Source: UBA1660 sp964462035 (GTDB lineage: Bacteria > Myxococcota_A > Polyangia > Polyangiales > Houyiibacteriaceae). Taken from it: a stretch of DNA of 64,000 nt. Made by a program: the position numbers and the translations under genes. Below are positions 33,238-41,299 of this stretch, one piece after another. The notes under the pieces were generated by a model, which did no database searches, was not told where the DNA came from, and worked only from the letters and a program-made list of their open reading frames with translations. Within the stretch, counting starts at the first letter, position 1, and each line of letters begins with the position of its first letter. The DNA lies in assembly GCA_964462035.1 (NCBI GenBank), contig CAYXAP010000030.1, positions 1-64,000 on the forward strand, read 5' to 3'.

Positions 33238-34332
33238 ATGCGCTTCGTGTCCATGCTGTCGATCGTCCTCGCGCTCGGGTGCGACGGAGGCCCCTCCGTC
33301 CCCCAGCCCGACCCGGCGGATGGCCGGCTCTGGCTCCGGGGCGATCTGCACCTGCACTCGGACCACAGCACCGACGCCCTCGACAACCCGATGGAGGCCA
33401 TCGTGGCGCGCGCGGAGAGCGTCGGCTTCGACTACTTCGTGGTCACCGACCACGACAATCACGTCGACGGCATGCTCACCACCTGGGACGACCCGGCCCA
33501 TCGCTCCAGCTCGATGGTGCTCCTCCATGGGGTCGAGTGGACCAGCGCGGTGGGCCACGCGAACTTCTTCGGCGCCGAGCGCTTCGACCACCCGGCGCTC
33601 TATGCGCTCCGCGAGGGCTCGAGCGGCCAGGCGATCGCCGACGAGGCACACCGCCAGGGGCTGCACTTCTCCATCAACCACCCGCTCGGCAGCGACCCCT
33701 GGGAGCTCGGCTTCGACCACGACATCGACGGCATCGAGGTCTGGAACGCGCTCTTCCTGGTCCCGAACGACAACGAAGGCGCGCTCGTCCTCTGGGACCA
33801 GCTGCTCGCCGAGGGGCGTCGCATCACCGCTCGCGGTGGGAGCGACAACCACCACCAGGAGACCTCCGAGGCGGACCTCTTCAACCTCGGCAACCCGACG
33901 ACGTGGGTGCTGGCCGAGTCGCGAACGCCCACGGCGGTCCTCGCCGCCTTGAACGGCGGCCACGCCACCGTGAGCTACGCGCCGAGCGCGGAGCGGATCG
34001 AGTTCACGGCGGACGCCGACGGTGACGGCGTCGCCGAGCTGGTCGTCGGTGACTCGGTCCCAGCCATCGGGGCGGAGCTCGCCTTTCGCCTGGCGATCGT
34101 CGGTGCCCGGTCGGGCGCGACCTACGACGTCCGCGTGGTGAAGAACGGCGCGACCTTCCTCGAGCGCGAGATGGGTGCCGAGCCGGTCACGTTCTCGGAC
34201 ACGCCGACGGAGCGCAGCAGTTACCGGGTCGAGGTTCGTGGCGACGTGCCCGACGCGCCCGCGGCGGGCGCGATCCTCTTCGGTGACATGGTCGCGCTAT
34301 CCAACCCGATCTACGTGGGCTTTGGCGACTGA
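33238..34332 (+). CDS. PHP-domain metal-dependent phosphoesterase lipoprotein (CehA/McbA-like)
   Basis: 364 residues from ATG 33238 with GAGG 5 bases upstream. The signal MRFVSMLSIVLALGC ends in a lipobox. The PHP motifs are RGDLHLHSDHS (about 35-44), YFVVTDHDNHVDG, a later GVEWTS and SINHPLGS, and GSDNHHQ near 203-208. They form a trinuclear-type metal site as in the CehA/McbA branch of PHP hydrolases. The C-terminal about 110 residues are a beta-sandwich-like addition (FTADADGDGVAEL...LAFRLAIVGARSGATYDVRVVKNG). The substrate is unknown. It follows the transglutaminase-fold pair by 59 bases on the same strand and may share the transcript. A hairpin lies 6 bases after the stop. Confidence 0.85.
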   Translation: MRFVSMLSIVLALGCDGGPSVPQPDPADGRLWLRGDLHLHSDHSTDALDNPMEAIVARAESVGFDYFVVTDHDNHVDGMLTTWDDPAHRSSSMVLLHGVEWTSAVGHANFFGAERFDHPALYALREGSSGQAIADEAHRQGLHFSINHPLGSDPWELGFDHDIDGIEVWNALFLVPNDNEGALVLWDQLLAEGRRITARGGSDNHHQETSEADLFNLGNPTTWVLAESRTPTAVLAALNGGHATVSYAPSAERIEFTADADGDGVAELVVGDSVPAIGAELAFRLAIVGARSGATYDVRVVKNGATFLEREMGAEPVTFSDTPTERSSYRVEVRGDVPDAPAAGAILFGDMVALSNPIYVGFGD

Positions 34333-34338
34333 GCGTGA

Positions 34339-34365
34339 ATTCATGGGTCGATTGAACCCATGAGT
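34339..34365 (+). terminator. 10-bp stem hairpin after PHP gene
   Basis: ATTCATGGGT (34339-34348) pairs with ACCCATGAGT (34356-34365) over a 7-base loop; the stem includes one G-T pair. It begins 6 bases after the stop at 34332 and is relatively AT-rich for this genome. The T-run is weak (CTGTAATC), so this is a likely but not classical terminator separating the operon from the aminotransferase gene. Confidence 0.5.
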
Positions 34366-34476
34366 CTGTAATCGACGCACCGGTGCCCGCGACCAAAGGG
34401 CCGAGGGCAGGCGTGTATGCTGCGCCCGAGGCAGCGCGACCATCGCGCCGCCATCCTCCAAGCGGAAAAGGACGAG

Positions 34477-35748
34477 ATGAAGGTTTTCGATGAGCTCGAG
34501 TCGGAGATTCGCGGCTACTGCCGGGTGTACCCGACCGTCTTCGAATCAGCGCAGAACGCGCGGCAGGTGGATGAGAACGGGAAGTCGTACATCGACTTCT
34601 TCGCAGGCGCGGGCGTGCTCAACTTCGGGCACAACAACCCGAAGATGAAAGAGGCCATGATCGACTTTCTCCAGAAGGACGGAGTCGCCCACAGCCTCGA
34701 CATGCACACCACGGTCAAGCGTGACTTCCTGCAGAAGTTCCACGACGTGGTGCTCGAACCACGGGGCATGGACCACAAGATGCAGTTCATGGGCCCCACC
34801 GGGACCAACGCGGTGGAGGCGGCCCTGAAGCTCGCGCGCCTGGTCACCGGGCGGCAGCTGGTCGTGGCGTTCACCCACGGCTTCCATGGCATGACGCTCG
34901 GTTCGCTCGCGCTGACCGCGCGGGCCGTGTTCCGTGACGCGGCGGGCATCCCGCTCGGTCACGTGACCCACCGTGCCTTCGGCTGCGAGACGCCGTGCAT
35001 GGGCTGCCAGCTGGGCTGCGGGCCCGACTCGCTCGATTCGCTGCGCGCGATGTTCGAGGACCGCGCCAGCGGCTACGAGCTGCCGGCGGCGTTCGTGGTG
35101 GAGCCGATGCAGGCGGAGGGTGGCGTCCGCGTCGCCAGCGCCGAGTGGCTGCGGAAGCTGCAGAAGCTCGCCAAGGACCTCGGCGCGCTGCTGATCTTCG
35201 ACGACATCCAGGCCGGAGTCGGCCGGACCGGGAGCTACTTCAGCTTCGACGGGATGGATCTCGACCCGGACATCATCACGATGGCCAAGGGCATCGGCGG
35301 CTTCGGCACGCCGCTCGCCATGAATCTGGTGAAGCCGGAGCACGACAAGCACTGGAAGCCGGGTCAGCACACCGGGACCTTCCGTGGGCAGGGGCTGAGC
35401 TTCGTCGCCGGCACGGTGGCGCTCTCCTACTTCGACGACGACACGCTCATGAACGAGGTGAAGGTCAAGGGTGAGCAGATCCGCGGTGCGATGCAGGCCA
35501 TCGCCGACGAGCATCAGAGCAAGCTCAAGATGCAGGTGCGCGGCAAGGGCATGATGCAGGCGCTCGACCTCGGTGACACCGACGTCGCGAAGAAGGTCGT
35601 GGCGACCAGCTTCGAGAAGGGCTTGCTCATCGGTGGCTGCGGCGACGGAGGTCGCGTCATGAAGGCGATCCCGCCGTTGACGATCCCCGACGAGGACCTG
35701 AAGGAAGGCCTCGACATCTTCGCTGCGGCCGTCGCGGCGAGCGTCTAG
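34477..35748 (+). CDS. ectB: Diaminobutyrate--2-oxoglutarate aminotransferase (EctB-like) with four-Cys insertion
   Basis: 423 residues from ATG 34477 (AAGGA upstream); EctB is normally about 420-430. The sequence tracks EctB closely: MKVFDELESEIRGYCR, YIDFFAGAGVLNFGHNNP, HSLDMHTTVKRDFL, MGPTGTNAVEAALKLAR and THGFHGMTLGSLALT. The PLP Lys is Lys271 in TMAKGIGGFG and FDDIQAGVGRTG carries the PLP Asp. It would convert aspartate semialdehyde to L-2,4-diaminobutyrate. Where usual EctB has a short YDGYFD-type loop, this protein has Cys170, Cys174, Cys177 and Cys181 (C-x3-C-x2-C-x3-C). EctA and EctC are not adjacent, so ectoine is not assured; a diaminobutyrate-containing natural product is also possible. 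Its stop overlaps the convergent lipoprotein's stop at CTAG. Confidence 0.85.
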   Translation: MKVFDELESEIRGYCRVYPTVFESAQNARQVDENGKSYIDFFAGAGVLNFGHNNPKMKEAMIDFLQKDGVAHSLDMHTTVKRDFLQKFHDVVLEPRGMDHKMQFMGPTGTNAVEAALKLARLVTGRQLVVAFTHGFHGMTLGSLALTARAVFRDAAGIPLGHVTHRAFGCETPCMGCQLGCGPDSLDSLRAMFEDRASGYELPAAFVVEPMQAEGGVRVASAEWLRKLQKLAKDLGALLIFDDIQAGVGRTGSYFSFDGMDLDPDIITMAKGIGGFGTPLAMNLVKPEHDKHWKPGQHTGTFRGQGLSFVAGTVALSYFDDDTLMNEVKVKGEQIRGAMQAIADEHQSKLKMQVRGKGMMQALDLGDTDVAKKVVATSFEKGLLIGGCGDGGRVMKAIPPLTIPDEDLKEGLDIFAAAVAASV

Positions 35749-36611
35749 CGGCCCGCGACCACCACGGTGAGCATGAGATCCTTGGCGTTGGCTCCGCCCA
35801 TGCCTCGGGTCTCGCGCTCACCGGTGGGTCCGCTCTCGCCGACCTCGGCTCCGAAGACGTAGCCGGCCTCGTCCGCGCCGGCGATCCATCGGAAGAGGGC
35901 CATCCCCACCGGCGGCAGGAAGTCGTCTTCGGCGGCGGTGTCGTCGAAGGACTGGGAGAGCAGGAGCAGGTCGCCCGCCTCGGCTCGAGCGGACGGGAAT
36001 TGGCTGTTCGGGTTGCCGTCGTGCGAGGTGGCCGCTGCGCCGCGAATCGGCGCGGCCGGGTCGGCGCCGCGTATCGCCGTGAGGATCGCCCAGGACGGCG
36101 CGAAGCCACGGAGGCTCCATGCGTGGGAGGTGGGCTCGCCGACGCCCACGACGCGGGTGAAGACGCCAGAGGCGAGGTCCTGGCCGGTGCCCCCATCGCC
36201 GAAGGCCAGGCAGTAGTCGCCGTCCACCTCGGTGCACTCGGCCTCGGTCAGGCAGCTGAACTGGGTGTTGGTGCTCTTGTAGCAAGCGGTCACGGGAGAC
36301 CAGCCCTCGAGTCGCATGGGCAGCAGGTCGTCGGTGCGGCTCAGGAAGAGCACGAGCAGATCGCCCTCGGCGGACCCAGTGGGCCGGTCGATGCTCAGCT
36401 CGCCGCTCGGGCTGTAGCTCGCAGTCGAGCCCACGTGCGCGAGCGGCTCGACGAAGGCATCGTCCTCGACCCCGAGGTCCGTGCCCTCCGTGCTCCCGTC
36501 GTCGTCGCCGCAGCCGAGGGCCAGAGCGAGGGCCGCGAGTCCGACGGTTCGAACCCGAAGCCACACCGCGGATGGGGAGACGCTCATGACGCGCCCAGCA
36601 GTCTGACTCAT
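35745..36611 (-). CDS. Hypothetical lipoprotein
   Basis: 288 residues from ATG 36611; ATG 36587 is equally compatible with the signal. A basic region and WLRVRTVGLAALALALGC give a lipobox signal. An acidic linker (DDDGSTEGTDLGVEDD) leads to a beta-rich body with GDLLVLFLSRTDD, LEGWSPVTACYKSTNTQ, a Cys-containing middle, and repeated LLLLSQSFDD-type strands. The two GDLL(V/L)L segments suggest an internal duplication. This pattern (small-amino-acid GDLLVLFLS...WTLL) resembles bacterial surface beta-sandwich proteins of unknown function. Its stop codon overlaps that of ectB. Confidence 0.72.
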   Translation of the reverse strand: MSQTAGRVMSVSPSAVWLRVRTVGLAALALALGCGDDDGSTEGTDLGVEDDAFVEPLAHVGSTASYSPSGELSIDRPTGSAEGDLLVLFLSRTDDLLPMRLEGWSPVTACYKSTNTQFSCLTEAECTEVDGDYCLAFGDGGTGQDLASGVFTRVVGVGEPTSHAWSLRGFAPSWAILTAIRGADPAAPIRGAAATSHDGNPNSQFPSARAEAGDLLLLSQSFDDTAAEDDFLPPVGMALFRWIAGADEAGYVFGAEVGESGPTGERETRGMGGANAKDLMLTVVVAGR

Positions 36612-36639
36612 TGCGCGCTTCGCTGCATGACCCGAACGC

Positions 36640-37137
36640 TCAACGCCGAGTGGTGCGCTCCTCGAACTGGCGCCGGAGCGCTTCGACCGGCGGCCCGAGG
36701 CTCCCGAGCTCGGACGGACCGCCGAGCGCAGCGATGTAGGGCAGCAGGAACTCGAGCGCGTCGGCGACGTGAGCGTGGACCTTTACGGGATGCGGAGATG
36801 GCGCCACCATCATCAAGCCGGTCAAGATGCTCCGCTGCAGCGAGCCGAGGAGCCCTTCGGCGAGGATCACGGTGCTGGATGCATCGCGGACGTGCTCCCA
36901 GCGCTTCATCAGGCGGACCATCCGCCGACGCTCGGCCACCGTCATCCGATGCCCGGCGGGATGGATGATCACGAGCTCGACCGTCCGTCCGGGGTTCCGC
37001 TCGTGCCACTCGGCCGCCCGTCGATCCATCTCGTCCATCTCGTCGACGGTCACCTCGCCGTCGAAGAGGTGCACACCGAAGCGACCCGCCGCGAACGTCC
37101 ACGCGTTGGCGAGCTGATAGAGCGGCTCGAATTCCAT
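36640..37137 (-). CDS. Small SpoIIAA/STAS-like hypothetical protein
   Basis: 165 residues from ATG 37137. The pattern FGVHLFDGEVTVDEMDEMDRRAAEWHERNPGRTVELVIIHPAGHRMTVAERRRMVRLMKRWEHVRDASSTVIL alternates strands and helices like the SpoIIAA/STAS-type alpha/beta fold. A hydrophobic segment ILTGLMMVAP follows. It is cytoplasmic, with no signal peptide. It is third in a same-strand series with the response regulator-GGDEF and a TIGR02265-like protein (44 bases apart). Signal-transduction partner is inferred. The start is uncertain because GAGGGG abuts the ATG. Confidence 0.6.
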   Translation of the reverse strand: MEFEPLYQLANAWTFAAGRFGVHLFDGEVTVDEMDEMDRRAAEWHERNPGRTVELVIIHPAGHRMTVAERRRMVRLMKRWEHVRDASSTVILAEGLLGSLQRSILTGLMMVAPSPHPVKVHAHVADALEFLLPYIAALGGPSELGSLGPPVEALRRQFEERTTRR

Positions 37138-37181
37138 CCCCTCGGGGAGGATACCGCCGCGAACGCCCGTTCCGGAAGTCG

Positions 37182-37805
37182 TCAGACCCAGGAGATGGCG
37201 AACGCGCAGGTGGTCGCACTCCGGTAGTTGGGCAGTTCCCGGACGTAGACCTTGCGCGCGACGAGCTCGAGGGTGCTCTCGAACATGCCGCTCCAGGCGT
37301 TTCGAAAGTAGACGCCGGGCGCCATCGGCATCCCGTATGCCTCGACGCGGACGTCCTTCGGCCCGGTCTGGATGACCGCGTTGCTCCCGCCCTGGAAGAG
37401 TCGGTTCCACGCGGTATCGAAGCGCCCCAGCACCTGGGCGGGAGTCACGGCGCCGGACGCCTTGAGACCGCGGATGATGGTGCCGGCCCAGCCGTGCTGC
37501 ACTCGCTCGGCGACCACACGACCCATCGCCCAGTGGTCGGCGTTCGTCAGGTCCAGCTCGTCGAGGGTCCGGTAGTGGGCGAGGGCCGTCTCCACCGGGA
37601 TCCACGTCGCGGGCACCAACCCTCGGATGGCGTCGTGGAACTCCGGCGGAAGCAGCTCGAAGTAGACATCGTCGTGACCTCGGTCGCGCACCCCGCGCAC
37701 CGAAGACGCCATCAGGGTGCCGCGGACCTTCGTCACCAGCGGGACCTGATCCTTCGGATAGGGCAGCTCGATGAGCGCCCGATCCTCGTACCCCACACTT
37801 CGCAC
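37182..37805 (-). CDS. TIGR02265/DUF2378-like Myxococcales protein
   Basis: 207 residues. The pattern VTKVRGTLMASSVRGVRDRG (an LxGxLL-like start), a central WIPVETALAHYRTLDELDL, ADHWAMGRVVAERVQHGW and the tail ELVARKVYVRELPNYRSATTCAFAISWV follows the myxobacterial TIGR02265 family. Members are about 180-210 residues with a final Cys-x-F-x-x-x-W. Their function is unknown. Starts considered are GTG 37805 and GTG 37796; the earlier one is used but neither has a clear ribosome site. It sits 66 bases downstream of a diguanylate cyclase gene, so a role in that signalling pathway is plausible. There is no signal peptide. Confidence 0.6.
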   Translation of the reverse strand: MRSVGYEDRALIELPYPKDQVPLVTKVRGTLMASSVRGVRDRGHDDVYFELLPPEFHDAIRGLVPATWIPVETALAHYRTLDELDLTNADHWAMGRVVAERVQHGWAGTIIRGLKASGAVTPAQVLGRFDTAWNRLFQGGSNAVIQTGPKDVRVEAYGMPMAPGVYFRNAWSGMFESTLELVARKVYVRELPNYRSATTCAFAISWV

Positions 37806-37871
37806 ACCGACAGCCTACAGGATGGGAGGCTCGAGCACCCATTCGGCACCCCACGCGGCGGAGGCCGGGGT

Positions 37872-39308
37872 TCACCCAGGGGAGCTCGTCGCCGCGGCAG
37901 CGACGACACGGTTTCGCCCGCGTTCTTTGGCCTCGTAGAGGCATTCGTCCGCTTGCTGCACGAGGGTCTCCATCGGGAGCGTCGGGTCGCACTCCACGAC
38001 GCCCGCGCTGATCGTGATTCCTTCGACGGGGCCATCGAAGGTCAGTGACGCGACAGCCTGCCGGAGCCGCTCGGCGACGAGCCGACCGCCTTCGAGGGAG
38101 GCCTCGGGGAGCACCAGGACGAACTCCTCGCCGCCCCATCGCGCCACCAGATCGATCACTCGCACGCGACCGCGGAGTGTTGCCGCCACGGCGCAGATCA
38201 CTTCGTCGCCGGCGTTGTGACCGTGGGTGTCGTTGACCTTCTTGAAGTGGTCGATGTCGCAGATGATCAGGCAGATGGGGCGCTGGGTGCGACGTGCCCG
38301 AGTGAGCTCGTGCTCGATGCGCTCGCAACAGCGCCGCCGGTTCGCGAGCTTGGTGAGGGGGTCGGTCGCAGCAGCCTCCTCGAGCCGCTCGAGGAGCACC
38401 ACCGAGCGGACCACGGGCCCCAGCTCGTGAGCCACGTGAGCGGCCAACCTCCGAGTCCATTCGTCCAGGCCCCTCGGTCCGCCGTGGAGGGTCAACGTTC
38501 CGAGGCATTCCCCGTGAGTCTCGATGGGCCAGCTCTCGGAAGGACCGACCGCGACGGGGCCGCGTTCGTCCCGCACGAAGGCCATTCGTTCCACTCGAGC
38601 CCCACGCGGATCGAGGTCCAAGGCCTCGATGCCCTCGAGCTCGTCTTCGGGCCATGGATCGTTGGTGTGGATGGACACCGTGCGGCCGGAGGGTCTCAGG
38701 AGCTCGAGGACCGCGTAGCTGTGCTCGAGGACCCCCGAGCAGAGCTCGAGGACGGACCGGGCCACATCGTTCGGGTCGTCGGCGTGACCGACCACCCCTC
38801 GGATCTCCGACGAGACGAGCGTCAGGAAGAGATGCTTCTCGAGGATCTGCGACAGCCGGCGGACCGCGTTCACCGGGCCGACCGGGGTCTCGACCGGCTG
38901 GGCCGATCGCGGGGCCGAGCGGTCCACGAACCCTTCGACGGTCTCGACCAGCGAGTGCCTCGCGTCGGCCTTGGTGATGAAGGCACGTGCGCCCGCATGA
39001 CGGGCGACGAACCGACCGTGGGGGGTATCGGTGGCCGTCAGCATCACGACCGGGATGTCGGCCGTGCTCGGTTCGTCGCTCAGGAGGCGGCAGAGTTGGA
39101 GACCAGACAGGTCTCCCATGGATACGTCCGTGACGATGGCGTCGAACGACTGCTGCAGCGCCTCACTGAACGCCTCTTCTCCAGAAGAAGCGCAGACGAC
39201 CGAGAAGCGCTCTTCCTCGAACATCTGCTGGACTCTCCGACGAATCGCGGAGCTGTCGTCCACGACGAGCACTCTCGGAAACGGGAGGTGGCGATGCACT
39301 CTTCGCAT
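37872..39308 (-). CDS. Response regulator with GAF-like middle and active GGDEF domain
   Basis: 478 residues from ATG 39308 with GAGGTG upstream; a longer start at 39452 lacks one. The receiver domain (about 10-130) has Asp17/Asp18, phospho-acceptor Asp61 in DAIVTDVSMGD and the conserved Lys (FITKADA). A middle region (about 150-300) is GAF-like (HSYAVLELLRPSGRTVSIHTN). The GGDEF domain is complete: GGEEF at 392-396 and an RxxD inhibitory site RVID at 383-386. This predicts a phosphorylation-controlled diguanylate cyclase with c-di-GMP product inhibition. It is cytoplasmic. The histidine kinase is not adjacent. Two small proteins follow on the same strand. Confidence 0.9.
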   Translation of the reverse strand: MRRVHRHLPFPRVLVVDDSSAIRRRVQQMFEEERFSVVCASSGEEAFSEALQQSFDAIVTDVSMGDLSGLQLCRLLSDEPSTADIPVVMLTATDTPHGRFVARHAGARAFITKADARHSLVETVEGFVDRSAPRSAQPVETPVGPVNAVRRLSQILEKHLFLTLVSSEIRGVVGHADDPNDVARSVLELCSGVLEHSYAVLELLRPSGRTVSIHTNDPWPEDELEGIEALDLDPRGARVERMAFVRDERGPVAVGPSESWPIETHGECLGTLTLHGGPRGLDEWTRRLAAHVAHELGPVVRSVVLLERLEEAAATDPLTKLANRRRCCERIEHELTRARRTQRPICLIICDIDHFKKVNDTHGHNAGDEVICAVAATLRGRVRVIDLVARWGGEEFVLVLPEASLEGGRLVAERLRQAVASLTFDGPVEGITISAGVVECDPTLPMETLVQQADECLYEAKERGRNRVVAAAATSSPG

Positions 39309-39454
39309 TCTACACACCTCACCGCCGCAACCAGATTCGCCACGTGCAACGGAACGTGTTGCAAAGTGGTTCAGGTCCGATCGTCGAGTCGACGGATCGA
39401 TGACTTCCCGCGTAGGCGCGCCTCTTGCACACTCCGCTGCCAAAGCCGTCACCG

Positions 39455-41299
39455 ATGAGCGCCTACGCCTACCCCATCGCCCTCGCCGCCATCTCCGTCT
39501 TCGTCGCCGGGCTCGAGTGGGCGTTCCCGAAGCGGAAGGAGCAGAAGCAGCTCCGTCGCGGTCTGGGCTGGGACGCCGTCCACCTCGTCTTCAACGGGCA
39601 CTTCCTCGGCGTGATCCTCTACGGGATCGCCGACCGCTGGCTGCTCCCACCGCTCGATGGTTGGCTGGCGAGCCAGGGCTGGACCGACGCCATCCATCGG
39701 AACGCGGCGGCGGGCTGGCCGCTCTGGGCTCAGATCCTGGTGGCCCTCTTCGCCGTCGATTTCCTGCAGTGGTGCGTGCACAACCTGCTGCACCGGGTGC
39801 CGTGGCTCTGGGAGACCCACAAGTGCCACCACTCGGTCGAGGACGGCGAGATGGATTGGATCGTCTCCTTCCGCTTCCAATGGAGCGAGGTGGTGGTCTA
39901 CCGAATGGTGCTCTACCTACCGCTCGCCTGGTTCGGCTTCGCGACCGAGGCGGTGCTCTTCCACGCGATCTTCGGGACGCTCATCGGGCACCTGAACCAC
40001 GCGAACCTCGACCTGAGCTGGGGCCCGCTGCGCTACCTCTTCAACAGCCCGAACATGCACATCTGGCATCACGACTACGAGGGTGACCAGAAGACCACCA
40101 AGAACTTCGGGATCATCTTCAGCTGCTGGGACTGGATCTTCGGCACGGCTTACATGCCCGATGAGCCGCCGAAGCGGCTCGGCTTCCCGGGCGTCGATCG
40201 CTTTCCGAAGAACTTCTTCGCCGCCAGTGCCTGGCCCCTGACCCGGTGGATCCCATCGAAGGCTCAGGTCGCGGTCGGGACCGCGCTCGGCGCCGTGATT
40301 CTGGCCGGCGGCTGGCTGCTCCACCTGCCGAAGGACGCCTCGTCGTCCACGGCGACGCCGATGCTCGGTGAGTCGATGGCCTCGTCGCAGCCCGCGGGTC
40401 CGAGCGAGCCGATGGACGGCTACGCGCCCGACGAGTCGGCGGCGACGGCGGCGCTCGAGGCGTTTGGCACGGACGCGCGGGAGTCGGGCTTCGCTCACCC
40501 GGAGGCCATGGTGAGCGTGCCCGAGCTCGCCGCGGCGCTCGGCGCGCCCCGGTTGGTGCTGCTCGACGTGCGCCCCGAGGAGCGATTCCGCGAAGGCCAC
40601 ATCCCGTCCGCGCGTCAGCTCTACCGTGGCGACTACTCCGAGGCGGAGCCCATCCCCGGCATGAGCCGGCCGGCCTCCGAGCTCCAGGCGCTGCTCCGGC
40701 GCCTCGGAGTGAACGAGGACTCCGTCGTGGTCGCCACCACCGACGGAGGTCCGGAGGCTTACCGGCTCTGGTGGACGCTCCGCACCCTCGGCTACCACAT
40801 CCGCGTTCTCGACGGCGGGATGCAGCAGTGGGTCGCGCGCGGCCATCGCCTCGCGGAGGGCGAGCCCGCGGCGCCGCCCGAAGGCGACGTGGTCCTCGAC
40901 GGATCGGCGGAGCGCCTCGCGCACTGGTCCGACGTCGAGGCCTTCGTCGAACGAACGGGCGCGATGCTGCTCGACACCCGTGAGGCGGCCGAGTTCAGCG
41001 GCGAGGTCGTGAAGTCCTCCGCGGCGCGCGGGGGACGGATCCCTGGCGCGACCCTCATGGAGTGGTGGCAGATCGTCCGCGACGTCGAGAGTGACCACCG
41101 GCTCCGCGAACCGGCCGATCTCGCCGCCGTGCTGGGTCGGGTGGGCGTGAACGCGGAGACGCCGGTCGTGACCTACTGCCAGTCCGGCACCCGCAGCTCC
41201 GGCGTGACCTTCGCCCTGCTCCAGCTCGGCGCGGACGAAGCCCACGTCGCCAACTACGACGGCTCGTGGGCGGAGTATTCGCGGCTGGAGGCGCCATGA
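39455..41299 (+). CDS. Fatty-acid hydroxylase/sterol desaturase domain fused to tandem rhodanese
   Basis: 614 residues from ATG 39455; an upstream TTG at 39425 is disfavoured. Residues 1-235 are an integral-membrane fatty-acid hydroxylase with His clusters H109-x3-H113, H122-x2-HH126, H179-x2-H182 and H202-x2-HH206. It would use a di-iron centre and O2. One further membrane segment lies at about 272-288 (VAVGTALGAVILAGGWLL). It is followed by a Ser/Pro linker and two rhodanese domains, about 350-475 and 485-614. The first lacks the catalytic Cys (VVVATTDGG). The second keeps it as Cys575 in YCQSGTRSS. If the hydroxylase His box faces the cytoplasm, the extra segment puts the rhodanese part in the periplasm (inference). 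It overlaps the next start by 4 bases. Confidence 0.88.
   Translation: MSAYAYPIALAAISVFVAGLEWAFPKRKEQKQLRRGLGWDAVHLVFNGHFLGVILYGIADRWLLPPLDGWLASQGWTDAIHRNAAAGWPLWAQILVALFAVDFLQWCVHNLLHRVPWLWETHKCHHSVEDGEMDWIVSFRFQWSEVVVYRMVLYLPLAWFGFATEAVLFHAIFGTLIGHLNHANLDLSWGPLRYLFNSPNMHIWHHDYEGDQKTTKNFGIIFSCWDWIFGTAYMPDEPPKRLGFPGVDRFPKNFFAASAWPLTRWIPSKAQVAVGTALGAVILAGGWLLHLPKDASSSTATPMLGESMASSQPAGPSEPMDGYAPDESAATAALEAFGTDARESGFAHPEAMVSVPELAAALGAPRLVLLDVRPEERFREGHIPSARQLYRGDYSEAEPIPGMSRPASELQALLRRLGVNEDSVVVATTDGGPEAYRLWWTLRTLGYHIRVLDGGMQQWVARGHRLAEGEPAAPPEGDVVLDGSAERLAHWSDVEAFVERTGAMLLDTREAAEFSGEVVKSSAARGGRIPGATLMEWWQIVRDVESDHRLREPADLAAVLGRVGVNAETPVVTYCQSGTRSSGVTFALLQLGADEAHVANYDGSWAEYSRLEAP

Noticed and set aside
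34333..34476. Ectoine-type promoter upstream of ectB
   Set aside because: TATGCT near 34412 resembles a -10 box, but no -35 box lies at the right distance.
36640..38655. A single long minus-strand frame joining the three regulatory genes
   Set aside because: Upstream of about 37137 it is an alternate frame of the GGDEF and TIGR02265-like genes with Arg-rich nonsense composition.
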